The notes under the pieces: model-generated
What the model was told of the DNA's origin: nothing
Databases searched by the model: none
The model's input: only the letters and a program-made list of their open reading frames with translations
Made by a program: the position numbers and the translations under genes
Assembly (NCBI GenBank): GCA_963753385.1
Contig: CAVWCC010000005.1
Span: forward strand, 682,001 to 746,000
DNA length: 64,000 nt
Source: JALZKA01 sp963753385
Lineage (GTDB): Bacteria > Actinomycetota > Thermoleophilia > Solirubrobacterales > 70-9
Direction of reading: 5' to 3'
Shown: in pieces, positions 46,242 to 54,805 of the stretch
Numbering within the stretch: position 1 is the stretch's first letter
How the letters are laid out: every line of letters starts with the position of its first letter

Positions 46242-47069
46242 CTATTCCGGCGAACTCGGCCAGCGGCGGGCGCCGAGCTCGCGCGAGACGCCGCGGGCGG
46301 CGTCGCTCACGGCGGCCCGAAGCCCCTTCGACGGGCCTCGGGGGAGGATCGCCTCGGTCTCGCCAACGACGCCGATCGCTCCGACCGCGACGCCAGAGCG
46401 GTCGAAGATGACGCCGGCGAGGCTCGACTCGCCGAGCACGGCCTCGTCCCGCTCGCGGGCGATCCCGGTGTCGCGCACGGCCTTGAGCTCGTCGCGCAGC
46501 GCGTTCGGCGTGAGCGTCCGGCCCGTGAGCTTCGGGAGACCCTCGGCGACGAGGTCGTTGAGGAGCTCGCGCGGGGCGTAGGCCAGGATCGCCTTGCCGA
46601 GCGCGCTCGCGTGAGCGGGCAGCTGCGCCCCGACCTCGAGCACCTGGAAGGTCGCGTCTGGGCGAAAGACATGGTGGACGATGACCACGGTCGGCCCGTG
46701 CATCACCCCGACTCGCACCGAGGCCGAGGCGCGCTCGGCGAGGCGCTCGGCGTGAACGATGGAGCGGGCGCGGAGCTCGTTCAGGTCGAGGTACGAATTC
46801 CCGAGGTGGAGCAGGCCGGGACCGAGTTGGTACTTCTCCGAGTCGCGATCCTGCTCGACGAAGCCGTGCGCCTGGAGCGTCTGAAGGAGGCCGTGAACGG
46901 TCGGGCGGGTGATGTCGAGACGCTCGGCGAGCTCGCTCACGCCGAGGCGCCGCGGCCCGCTCGCGAGCGCGCGCAGGATGCGCGCGGCCCGATCCACCGA
47001 CTGGATCGTCCCCTTCTGCCTGGTCGGGCCGAGGCCATGAACGCTTTGGGCGGGTGAGGTATTCGGCAT
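46242..47069 (-). CDS. IclR-family transcriptional regulator of the dihydroxyacetone regulon
   Basis: The 275-residue protein has an N-terminal winged helix (TIQSVDRAARILRALASGP, VSELAERLDITRPTVHGLLQTL) and a C-terminal IclR effector domain (ALGKAILAYAPRELL and SSLAGVIFDRSGVAVGAIGVVGE). It is divergent from dhaM. Its ATG lies inside the palindrome 47062-47076, and a near-identical palindrome lies at the glpF promoter, so it probably controls dhaM-HPr, glpF-dhaK-dhaL-EI and itself, like the glycerol regulator GylR of streptomycetes. Effector unknown (glycerol-3-phosphate or dihydroxyacetone are candidates). Confidence 0.92.
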   Translation of the reverse strand: MPNTSPAQSVHGLGPTRQKGTIQSVDRAARILRALASGPRRLGVSELAERLDITRPTVHGLLQTLQAHGFVEQDRDSEKYQLGPGLLHLGNSYLDLNELRARSIVHAERLAERASASVRVGVMHGPTVVIVHHVFRPDATFQVLEVGAQLPAHASALGKAILAYAPRELLNDLVAEGLPKLTGRTLTPNALRDELKAVRDTGIARERDEAVLGESSLAGVIFDRSGVAVGAIGVVGETEAILPRGPSKGLRAAVSDAARGVSRELGARRWPSSPE

Positions 47070-47097
47070 TGTCGAATCGCCTTCAGTGATGTAGACT
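47062..47097. promoter_or_regulatory. dhaM promoter with IclR operator
   Basis: Operator TTCGGCATTGTCGAA (47062-47076) overlaps the -35 TTGTCG (47069-47074). A 17-base spacer leads to TAGACT (47092-47097), and the dhaM GTG follows after seven bases. Confidence 0.65.
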
Positions 47098-47104
47098 ACC
47101 GCCC

Positions 47105-47509
47105 GTGGCCGAGCAGCAAGCCCAAACCGTCGGAATCGTGCTCGTCTCGCACAGCGCCGCCCTCGCCGAGGGCCTTGCGGAGCTCGCCGGCCAGATGGCC
47201 GGACCTGACGTGGACATCATTCCAGTCGGGGGCGACCCGCGCGGCGATCTCGGCACCGATGAGGATCGGGTGCGTAGCGCCGTGCGCCGCGCCGACCGCG
47301 GTGGCGGGGTGGTGGTGCTCGCCGATCTCGGTAGCTCGGTCCTGACGACCCGCCACGTCCTCGAGAGCCGGGCGAACGGTCACGTCAAGCTGATCGACGC
47401 TCCGTTCGTCGAGGGGGCGGTTGCGGCGGCGGTTGCGTCTTCCGCCGGCAGCCCGGTTGCCGAGGTCGTCGCGGCCGCCGAGGGGGCCCGAGGTGTCAGC
47501 AAGCTCTGA
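47105..47509 (+). CDS. dhaM: PTS-dependent dihydroxyacetone kinase, phosphotransferase subunit DhaM
   Basis: The 134-residue protein is the EIIA-mannose-type domain that passes phosphate from HPr to ADP bound in DhaL. GIVLVSHSAALAEG carries the phosphorylated His16, and VVVLADLGSSVLTTRHVLE is the conserved second half. In E. coli DhaM also contains HPr and partial EI domains; here it is a single domain and HPr follows as a separate gene that overlaps by 17 bases. It is transcribed leaderless from a promoter under the IclR operator. Confidence 0.93.
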   Translation: MAEQQAQTVGIVLVSHSAALAEGLAELAGQMAGPDVDIIPVGGDPRGDLGTDEDRVRSAVRRADRGGGVVVLADLGSSVLTTRHVLESRANGHVKLIDAPFVEGAVAAAVASSAGSPVAEVVAAAEGARGVSKL

Positions 47510-47759
47510 AACGACCGTCACGCTCCCCGCGGGAGTCGACCTGCACGCCCGGCCGGCAGCGGAATTCGTCCGCGCCGCGATGCGGTTCGACGCGGAGATC
47601 GTGGTCGCCTCGAACGGGCGCGAGGCCGACGCGAAGAGCCTGCTCGAGGTGCTCGCCCTAGGCGCGCGGCGTGGATCGAGCCTGCGGCTGAGCGCCGTTG
47701 GCGCCGATGCCGACCGGGCGCTCGAGGATCTCGCCGGCCGGGTTGCCACCCTCGGGTAG
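47493..47759 (+). CDS. HPr-like phosphocarrier protein
   Basis: The 88-residue HPr protein has the active-site sequence GVDLHARPAAEFVRAA (phosphorylated His18) and a KSLLEVLALG segment with serine at the regulatory position. It relays phosphate from EI to DhaM. It begins at GTG 47493 inside dhaM and overlaps the convergent EI gene by about 100 bases. Confidence 0.92.
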   Translation: MSASSETTVTLPAGVDLHARPAAEFVRAAMRFDAEIVVASNGREADAKSLLEVLALGARRGSSLRLSAVGADADRALEDLAGRVATLG

Positions 47760-49431
47760 CGAGAGCCGGTCGGCGGTCGCCGCGGCCAGCCGGTGGACCT
47801 GCGCGGCGTCCTCCGCCAGCCTTGCCTGGGCCGCGAGCACGCGGGCCTCGCCGTAGTTCATCACCCGGATCCAGTGGCGGACGATGCCCACGCGCGCGGC
47901 GCCGACGCTCAGCTCGTCGACACCGGTGCCGACCAGAAGCGGCGCCGTGACCGGGTCCGAAGCGGCCTCACCGCAGACCTCGACCGGCACGGCGGCCACC
48001 TCCGCCGCGAGGACGGCGGCATGGATCGCCCGGAGCACGGCCGGATGATGCGCCGGGGCCACCCCGGCCGAGAAACGGTCCGCGTCGAGGATCGAGTGCG
48101 TCAGGTCGTTGGTCCCGATCCCGAGGAAGTCGGACTCGGCCGCGATCTCATCGACGACACGCACGGCATCGGCGGTCTCGATCATCGCGCCGAGGGGCGG
48201 TGGGGATCCGTTCGTCACCGATTCCAGCGCCGCGCGGGCCGCCTTCAGCTGCTCGACCGAGTCGACCATCGGCAACATGATCCGCAGCGAGGTCCCCGGC
48301 CGCCGCGATGACGATGGCGCGCAGCTGGGCCGCGAGCTCCTCGGGGTGCTGGAGCATCAGCCCGATCCCGCGAGACCGCGTCCCGCGCAGGAACGGCGGC
48401 GTCTTGTCGCCGCCGAAGTCGAGCACCCGTACCGTCGCGGGCATGCCCCTCAGGCCCGCCAGGATCGGAGCGAGCGCGCGCATGTGGTCCGCCTCGGTCG
48501 GCCAATCGCTTGCATCGAGGAAGGCAAGCTCGGTGCGAAGCAGCCCCACGCCCTCGGCACCGCCCTCGAGCGCGGTGGCGAGCTCCGCCGGGCCGGCGAC
48601 GTTGGCCCGCACAACCACGTGGTGGCCGTCGGTGGTCACCGCGGGAAGATCGCGGTCGGCGAACGCCCGTGCACGAGCGGAGGCGAGGCGCTGCTGCTCG
48701 CGCTCGACGCTCTCGACCAGCGTCGTGTCAGGGGCGGCGACCACTACTCCGGCGCCGCCGTCGACGACCACCTCGGTGCCCGGCTCGAGCTCGAGCAGGG
48801 CCTCGCCGGCGCGGACCACCATCGGGATCCCGAGCGATCGGGCCACGATCGCGGCGTGCGCCGAGACGCCTCCGGCCGCGAGCGCGATGGCCCCCACGCC
48901 CGCCTCCAGCTCCGCCACCTCCGCCGGGCCGAGATCGGACGCCACCAGCACCTGCCCCGCGGCGGCCTCCTGGGTTGCATCCGCGCTGCGGGCGTCCGCC
49001 CCGACGAGCGCCGCGGCCCGCCTGCCGACGCTGCGGACGTCGTCGGCACGCTCGGCCAGCATCGGGTCGTCGAGTGCGGCGATCACGTCTGCCTGAGCGC
49101 CGGCGGCGTCCAGGATCGCGGCGGCGGCGGGGACACCGGCGTCGAAGATCGCGGCGACCACGTCGCGCTCGAGCCCGGGGTCGCGGGCCATCATCGCCCC
49201 GGCATCGACGATCTCGGCCTCGTTCCGTCGCCCCGCGGCGCGCAGGCGCGCCGCGATCCCCTCGACCTCGGCGGCAGCACGCTCGAGCGCGTGGCGTGCC
49301 TCCTCCGCCTCGGCCTTGCGGTCGCTGCGGGGAACGGTGGCGCGGATCACTGCCGTGGCGGCCGCGAGGACGCGGGCCGTCCCCAGCGCCCTGCCCGGCG
49401 ACGCGGCACGGCCGGCGAACACGCGCTCCAC
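47658..49431 (-). CDS. ptsI: Phosphoenolpyruvate--protein phosphotransferase (PTS enzyme I; one frame change)
   Basis: EI (about 590 residues) transfers phosphate from PEP to HPr. The phospho-histidine domain shows AAGGVSAHAAIVARSLGIPMVV. The PEP-binding barrel shows GVGLLRTELAFLD, FLGIGTNDLTHSILDADR and the catalytic cysteine in VEVCGEAASDP. A one-base break near 48294-48297 splits the barrel between AAAG and TSLRIMLPMVDS, probably a sequence error. The tail beyond the usual end overlaps HPr on the other strand. It is the last gene of the glpF-dhaK-dhaL unit, an unusual position. Confidence 0.9.
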
Positions 49432-49434
49432 GCC

Positions 49435-50088
49435 TCAGCCCTCGGCGGTCACCGCGGTCTCGAGGGCGCGGATGATCAGCGCGGTCGACGTGGCCCCGGG
49501 ATCCTGGTGCCCGATCGACCGCTCGCCCAGGTACGAGGCGCGACCCTTGCGGGCCTGGAGCGGGATCGTCCCGCGCATCCCCTCCTCGGCGGCTTCCGCT
49601 GCGGAGGCGATCGCGACCGGCAGCGGCCGCTCCGCCTCGATCGCATGGCGCAGCGCCTCAACGGCGGGGGAGAGGGCGTCGACCATGGTCTTGTCGCCGA
49701 GCTGGGCGGCACCGAGCTCGACCACGCCGTCGAGCGCGCCGTCCAGCGCCAGGATGAGCTGCGAGCTGTCGAACTCGTCCTCGTCGCCGAGGGCGCGGCC
49801 GGCCCGTCTCAAGGCCATGCCCCAGAGCGGGCCGCTCGCTCCTCCGACGGTCGAGACCAGCGTCTTGCCGGCCAGGATCAAGAGGCGCCCGGGTGGCAGC
49901 GAGTCGTCCTGGCCGGCGAGTGCTTTGGTCACCGAGTCGAACCCACGGGTCATGTTCAGCCCGTGGTCGCCATCACCGATGGCGGAGTCGAGCTGGGTCA
50001 GGTAGTCCCGCTGGTCGCGGACCGCCGACGCCGACTCCTCCATCCATTTGATGATCGTTGTGCGCTGCACGACCGACTCGGTGACCAT
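49435..50088 (-). CDS. dhaL: Dihydroxyacetone kinase subunit DhaL
   Basis: The 217-residue helical-barrel protein binds ADP as a cofactor. The metal-binding DSAIGDGDHGLNMTRGF and the TVGGASGPLWGMALRRAG and DPGATSTALII motifs are present. Phosphate from DhaM regenerates ATP that is used on dihydroxyacetone held by DhaK. The start is ATG 50088, five bases after dhaK. Confidence 0.95.
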   Translation of the reverse strand: MVTESVVQRTTIIKWMEESASAVRDQRDYLTQLDSAIGDGDHGLNMTRGFDSVTKALAGQDDSLPPGRLLILAGKTLVSTVGGASGPLWGMALRRAGRALGDEDEFDSSQLILALDGALDGVVELGAAQLGDKTMVDALSPAVEALRHAIEAERPLPVAIASAAEAAEEGMRGTIPLQARKGRASYLGERSIGHQDPGATSTALIIRALETAVTAEG

Positions 50089-50093
50089 TGCCC

Positions 50094-51116
50094 TCAGGCT
50101 CCCCAGCGGAGCGCGGGCGTCCTCACGGGAGCATCCCACAGCTCCGTCAGCTCATCATCGAGCTCGAGCAGCGTGAGCGACGCCCCCGCCATCTCGAGCG
50201 ACGTGATGTAGCTGCCGACGAGCCGGCGCACGGGTTCGACCCCTGCCTTGCGCAGCGCGGCGTCCACCTCTCCGTAGAGCAGGTAGAGCTCGAGCTGCGG
50301 TGTGCCGCCCATGCCGTTCACGAACGGCAGTACCTTTGCGCCGTCCGCGAGCTCGCGATCGCTCAGGACCGCTTCGACCATGAGGTCGGCGATCTCGCTC
50401 GCTCCGGCCAGCGGCTCGCGCCGCCGCCCCGGCTCGCCGTGGATCCCGATGCCAACCTCCATCTCCCCCTCGGGGAGGTCGAAGATCGGCGTACCGGCCG
50501 CAGGCGGGATGCACGACGAGAGCGCGATCCCAAAGGACCGCGCCCGCTCGTTCACGCGGCGGGCGAGCCCGGCGACATCGTCCAGACCGTCGCCTCGCTC
50601 CGCCGCCGCACCCGCGATCTTCTCGGCCAGCACAGTCGCGCCGACACCTCGTCGGCCCGCCGTGTACAGCGAGTCCTGGACCGCCACGTCGTCGTCGATC
50701 AAAACGGACTCGACGTTGATGCCTTCGTCCGCCGCGTCTTCCGCGGCGAGCTTGAAGTTCATCACATCACCCGTGTAGTTCTTGACGAGGTGGACCACGC
50801 CGGCCCCGCCGTCCACCGCCTTGGTGGCGGCGAGCATCTGCTCGGGGACCGGAGAGGTGAACACCGCGCCCGGACAGGCCGCGTCCAGCATCCCGACCCC
50901 GACGAAGCCGCCATGGAGCGGCTCGTGTCCGGAGCCGCCGCCCGAGACGAGGGCGACCTTGCCGGCAACCGGCGCGTCGGCGCGAACGATGATCTGCGCG
51001 TCCGCGTCGTAGCGGAGCAGGTCGCCGTGCGCGGCCGCGAGTCCGGTGACCGACTCGGTGACGATCGCCTCGGGATCATTGACGAACTTCTTCATCGTGA
51101 CTGTCGCTGTGCTCAT
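50094..51116 (-). CDS. dhaK: Dihydroxyacetone kinase subunit DhaK
   Basis: The 340-residue protein binds dihydroxyacetone covalently through a histidine hemiaminal. LVSGGGSGHEPLHGGFVG and the hemiaminal histidine in VGIGIHGEPGRR are present, as is the NYTGDVMNFKLAAE loop. The start is ATG 51116 behind AAGGAGG; MKKF at 51095 would be an alternative. Length is normal for the PTS-type DhaK. It follows glpF by 10 bases. Confidence 0.96.
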   Translation of the reverse strand: MSTATVTMKKFVNDPEAIVTESVTGLAAAHGDLLRYDADAQIIVRADAPVAGKVALVSGGGSGHEPLHGGFVGVGMLDAACPGAVFTSPVPEQMLAATKAVDGGAGVVHLVKNYTGDVMNFKLAAEDAADEGINVESVLIDDDVAVQDSLYTAGRRGVGATVLAEKIAGAAAERGDGLDDVAGLARRVNERARSFGIALSSCIPPAAGTPIFDLPEGEMEVGIGIHGEPGRRREPLAGASEIADLMVEAVLSDRELADGAKVLPFVNGMGGTPQLELYLLYGEVDAALRKAGVEPVRRLVGSYITSLEMAGASLTLLELDDELTELWDAPVRTPALRWGA

Positions 51117-51126
51117 GATCGCCTCC

Positions 51127-51933
51127 TTACTTGACGGCCGCGGCAACGTCACGGCCATCGGGTGCGGCACCATCGGCGCCGTTGTCGGGGTGGGTCACCG
51201 CATCCCGGATCGGCCGCGCGGTAACGCGCGGGGTCGCCAGGAGGTCATAGACGAATGCGGCCAGGCCGGCGCCAACCAGGCCCGGCAGGATGTAGACCGG
51301 GATTAGCTGGTTCCACGCGGTCGGACCGTCGCCGAGCGCCGAGACGAACTCGGGGCCGAACGCCCTCGCCGGGTTCAGCGACGCGCCGGTGAGCGGGCCA
51401 ACGATCATGATGATCGCGACCACGACGCCGCCGATGATCAGGCCTGCGAAGTCACCGGGCGACCGCTTGTCGACGATGCCCAGGATCGTGAACATCAGGA
51501 TGAACGTCCCGATCCCCTCCGCGAAGATCGCCGACCCCCAGGTCGTCGTGGCCTCGTCGAAGCTGGTCTGGCCCATGCCGAGGTCGATCCCCTGCTGGGC
51601 GAACAGGGCCCAGATCGCGAGCCCTCCGAACACCGCTCCGACCACCTGGGCGCCCCAGTAGGCGGGAACCTCACGCCACGGGAACCGCTTCGTCGACGCC
51701 AAGGCGAAGGTCACGGCCGGGTTGATGTGACAGCCGGAGACCTTGCCGATGGCGTACACCATCGCCGCGATCACGAGTCCGAACGCGAACGAGATGCCGA
51801 GCAGGTCGCCGCCCGTAAGCGGCGCGTCTCCGTTCAGCTTCAGCGTCGCGACAACGGAGCCGGGACCGACGAGTACCAGCAGCGCCGTGCCGAGGACCTC
51901 GGCGAGGGCTCGCTGCCTCAGGGAATGCTCCAT
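51127..51933 (-). CDS. glpF: Glycerol facilitator / aquaglyceroporin
   Basis: The 268-residue MIP family protein has six helices and the two NPA pore motifs (GCHINPAVTFAL and GASLNPARAFGPEF). Residues around the second NPA, with Asp-free SLNPARAFGP, do not settle water versus glycerol, but the operon with dhaKL favours glycerol or dihydroxyacetone entry. The start is ATG 51933 behind GGAGGAG. It leads the glpF-dhaK-dhaL-EI unit. Confidence 0.9.
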   Translation of the reverse strand: MEHSLRQRALAEVLGTALLVLVGPGSVVATLKLNGDAPLTGGDLLGISFAFGLVIAAMVYAIGKVSGCHINPAVTFALASTKRFPWREVPAYWGAQVVGAVFGGLAIWALFAQQGIDLGMGQTSFDEATTTWGSAIFAEGIGTFILMFTILGIVDKRSPGDFAGLIIGGVVVAIIMIVGPLTGASLNPARAFGPEFVSALGDGPTAWNQLIPVYILPGLVGAGLAAFVYDLLATPRVTARPIRDAVTHPDNGADGAAPDGRDVAAAVK

Positions 51934-51955
51934 CACTCTCCTCCTTCTCGAAGTG

Positions 51956-52012
51956 CGTTCGATAATGTCGAACGCAATTCGGCGACAATACACCCTCTCG
52001 GCGTGTTGTCAA
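51956..52012 (-). promoter_or_regulatory. glpF promoter with IclR operator
   Basis: On the minus strand TTGACA (52012-52007), 16 bases, TATTGT (51990-51985). The 19-bp palindrome CGTTCGATAATGTCGAACG (51956-51974) lies at the expected transcription start, and its core matches the operator at dhaM at 13 of 15 positions when one is reversed. Confidence 0.7.
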
Positions 52013-52088
52013 GAGGTGAACTTCATCGGCGGCGTCTCACGCCGAACGTGACCGAGCACGTCCTATAGAGGAGCCCGAGGGACGTTCA

Positions 52089-52715
52089 TTGGCCGACTCA
52101 CCTCATCAGAACCGCGTCGATCCGTTCGGCAGCCTGATCGCTCATCCCGCCCGTGGGACCCTGTTCGGCAACCGCGGCGTGCTCCATGACGAGCGCGGCC
52201 AGATCGTGCGACGCCACCAGCTCAAGCGCTGGATCTACTGCCGGCTCGAGTTCAAGGGGCGCAGCCGCGAGCTGCTTCAACCGGGCCGCTACACGGAGCT
52301 CTTCTTCCTCGACGAGGCGACTGCGCTCGCCGCCGGTCATCGGCCCTGCGCCGAGTGCATGCGTGACCGGTTCAACGAGTTTCGTGCTACGTGGGGAGGG
52401 GGCAGGCAGATCTCGGCGCCCGAACTCGACGCGGCCCTTCACCCCGAGCGCCTGACGAGCGACGGCGAGCAGGCCACGTTCACGGCGCTGCCGGGTGAAC
52501 TCCCCGACGGCGTGATCGTGGTCGCCGAGCACGACGTGCCCGAACTGCTCTGGGCAGGGCGCCTGCGGCGCTGGACGCCTGACGGCTACGCCGGCGCTCG
52601 GCCCGCTCCCGCCCAACCGGTCCGGGTCCTCACCCCACGATCAACGGTCGCAGCGATCGCCGCCGGCTTCCGCCCAGCGCCTCGTTGCGTTTTACATCCA
52701 CCCCTCGGTCCTTAG
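52089..52715 (+). CDS. Conserved hypothetical protein with a cysteine-pair motif
   Basis: A 208-residue protein beginning near TTG 52089. The opening NRVDPFGSLIAHPARGTLFGNRG and the central AAGHRPCAECMRDRFNEF are distinctive; the latter recalls the FRPCxxC zinc segment of Ada-type repair proteins, but no other Ada domain is present. I have no established function for this family. It stands alone between glpF's promoter and a convergent VOC gene. Confidence 0.75.
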   Translation: MADSPHQNRVDPFGSLIAHPARGTLFGNRGVLHDERGQIVRRHQLKRWIYCRLEFKGRSRELLQPGRYTELFFLDEATALAAGHRPCAECMRDRFNEFRATWGGGRQISAPELDAALHPERLTSDGEQATFTALPGELPDGVIVVAEHDVPELLWAGRLRRWTPDGYAGARPAPAQPVRVLTPRSTVAAIAAGFRPAPRCVLHPPLGP

Positions 52716-52755
52716 ACGTAGCGAGGGCGCTCGGGCCGGCTTTCGCGCTCGGGCC

Positions 52756-53127
52756 CTACTTCGGCGCGTAGCGGTGGTGGATCGCGAGTGAGTTGCCGTC
52801 GGGGTCCTTGAAGAACGCCTGGTAGCAGACGCCCGAGTCGAGGGTCTCGCCCTCGAACTGGACTCCGCGTGACTCGAGCTCCGTCTTCGCGCCCTCGAAG
52901 TCGTCGACGTGGAACTCGAGCGGGAGCGCGTGCGGCTTGAACTCCTGGCCGAACGCGTCGGATTGCATGACGGCGACCGTGAGGTTGCCGGTCTCGAACT
53001 CGTAGGCCGGCATGTTGCCCCACTGCTTCCCGAATTCGAGCCCGAGGGTGCCCTCGTAGAACTCCTTCGCCTTCTCGGCGTCCTTGGTCGGGAGCGCGAT
53101 GAAGTCGGTTCCGCTGATCAACGCCAT
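52756..53127 (-). CDS. VOC family protein
   Basis: 123 residues with the glyoxalase fold (GTDFIALPTKDAEKAKEFYEG at the start, FFKDPDGNSLAIHHRY at the end). Start ATG 53127 behind AAGGAG. It is adjacent to a hydrolase gene on the same strand, 20 bases away, so they may be co-transcribed. Substrate unknown. Confidence 0.88.
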   Translation of the reverse strand: MALISGTDFIALPTKDAEKAKEFYEGTLGLEFGKQWGNMPAYEFETGNLTVAVMQSDAFGQEFKPHALPLEFHVDDFEGAKTELESRGVQFEGETLDSGVCYQAFFKDPDGNSLAIHHRYAPK

Positions 53128-53147
53128 GGGTTTCTCCTTCTCGAGGG

Positions 53148-54008
53148 CTAGGCGTTGACGAGAGTAGACGCCGCGGCGCTCTCGCGCTCGCCCGCGAAGA
53201 AGTCGGCGATCACCGGGACCAGCACGGTCCATCTTCACGTTGTGGCTCACGCCCTGCGAGCTCGCGGATGCTCGGCGTCCGGGAGCACCGCCGCCAGCGC
53301 CTGCGAGCCCTTCTTGAGGACGTCCGGGACTCTTCGATCCGCTGCACGACCTGGACCGGGAATCGTGACCGCCGCGAAGTCCCGCGGGATCGAGCGGCGC
53401 GCCATGCATCCGCCGGTCGCCCATCGCCTCCCAGTCATAGGGGAGGGTGTGGGCCGTGGTCCGGAGCTGCTTCCACATCGGCATCAGTCGCATGCCGGCG
53501 ACGAACGGCGCCGGGATCCCGATCGCGTTCCGCATGAAGTGCTTGACCAGCGCCGTTGCGGTCGTCGGCCGCGACGAGCTCGTCGAGCCGCTCCGCGTAA
53601 TCGGGCGTCGGCCGGTCGTGCGAGGGGTCGACCTGGTACGGGCACCTCGTAGACCGAGACCCGCTCGACGCCGATGCCGGCCTTCGCCGCCTCGAGCGCC
53701 AGCGCGCCGCCCGAGGACCAGCCCCAGAGCGATGCCTTGCCGCCCTCGGCCTCGATCAGCGCGGCGATGTCCTCGACCTCGCGCTGGACCGCGGTGGCGT
53801 GCGAGAACGGGGTCGTCTCGGTCGAGTCGCCGCGGCCGCGCCGGTCGTAGTTGATGACCGTGGTGCGCGCGGAGAGGAGCTCGGCCAGCTCCGTCATCTT
53901 CGAGAACTCGCGGAAGCTGAGCGCGCCGCCGACGAGGATCACGGTCGGGCCGTCGCCGCTGCGGTCGTAGGCGATCTTCGAGCCGTCTCTTGAGGTCACT
54001 GTGTGCAT
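53148..54008 (-). pseudogene. Alpha/beta hydrolase with several frame changes
   Basis: The start (TSRDGSKIAYDRSGDGPTVIL) and nucleophile elbow LWGWSSGGALALEA are intact for about 120 residues. The rest of the protein (VDPSHDRPTPDYAERLDEL, HFMRNAIGIPAPFVAGMRLM, RDFAAVTIP, DVLKKGSQALAAVLPD, FFAGERESAAA) is found only by moving between frames at four or more places. The stop at 53148 is inferred. It may be a pseudogene or a run of sequence errors like others in this window. Confidence 0.7.
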
Positions 54009-54105
54009 CGGGTTCTCCCTTGGGTTCCGTTTCGGGGGTTCGGGAGTAAGACCGGCGGCGGGGCGCGAACTAATCGCCCCGTCCGTGCACCGGCGACGAG
54101 CAGGC

Positions 54106-54618
54106 TCAGTACGGGCTGACGCTTGGCGCCGGCTCGGGCTCGGCGGAATCGCCCGTCGTCGCCGCCTGCCACTCGAACCGCGTGCCCTGGAAGTCGTCGA
54201 CGAAGCCGTCGCCCTCGAGCTGTCCGGGACCCTCCTCGGTGAAGCTGTACAGGGGCAGGCCGTTCAGGGTGAGTTGCCGGTCACCGTCCGGGCGCTGGAT
54301 CACGCTCAGCTCGAGGCCCAGGTCCGCCGCCGCGGACTCGGCCTCGTCGCTTGCGGCGATCGTTGGCGCCCAGAACGCGGTGCAGCCGTCCGTACACAGG
54401 ATCCCGTCCTGCTCGACCGCGGCCGTGTAGAGCGTCCGCCCCTCGGCGTCCGCCAGCACCTCGGTCCCGTCGACGTCCTGGACCGAGACCAGGCCCGAAT
54501 CAGAACCGGCAACGGCGGCATCAGCCTCCGAATCGTCGGAATCGTCGCCGCACGCGGCGAGCGCCAGCGCGGCAAGGGCAAGGGCCACTGCGATCAGGGA
54601 GTGCTTGCGAAGCGTCAT
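54106..54618 (-). CDS. Secreted lipoprotein of the COG4315 type
   Basis: The 170-residue protein has a lipoprotein signal (LIAVALALAALALAAC, lipobox cysteine at about residue 22), an acidic linker and two copies of the small repeat seen in COG4315 proteins (GRTLYTAAVEQDGILCTDGC and GLPLYSFTEEGPGQLEGDG). Its function is unknown; it is anchored to the outer face of the membrane. Confidence 0.88.
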   Translation of the reverse strand: MTLRKHSLIAVALALAALALAACGDDSDDSEADAAVAGSDSGLVSVQDVDGTEVLADAEGRTLYTAAVEQDGILCTDGCTAFWAPTIAASDEAESAAADLGLELSVIQRPDGDRQLTLNGLPLYSFTEEGPGQLEGDGFVDDFQGTRFEWQAATTGDSAEPEPAPSVSPY

Positions 54619-54764
54619 ACCCGGTACTACGGCGCCACGCCTGCGAAAGGATTGTTCACGCCAGGCTGTGGACGCCCGCCGAACGGAATTTCAGGACCGA
54701 TGCCTGAGAATGACCAGGATTCGCACATAACTGTTGCGGTTTGACTAACTCTTTGATCTAAGCC

Positions 54765-54770
54765 TTGACA
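54765..54770 (+). promoter_or_regulatory. -35 element upstream of the ROK regulator
   Basis: A perfect TTGACA in an AT-rich stretch; the -10 is not clear. Transcription would begin around 54795-54800, which favours the ATG at 54806 over the GTG at 54782. Confidence 0.35.
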
Positions 54771-54805
54771 AACCCCGTCGGGTGTGGAATGGATTGCGCC
54801 AGCTG

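Noticed and set aside
51976..51990. A second IclR site (TTCGGCGACAA) next to the glpF operator
   Set aside because: Only one half matches the operator core, and it overlaps the -10 element; it may be chance.
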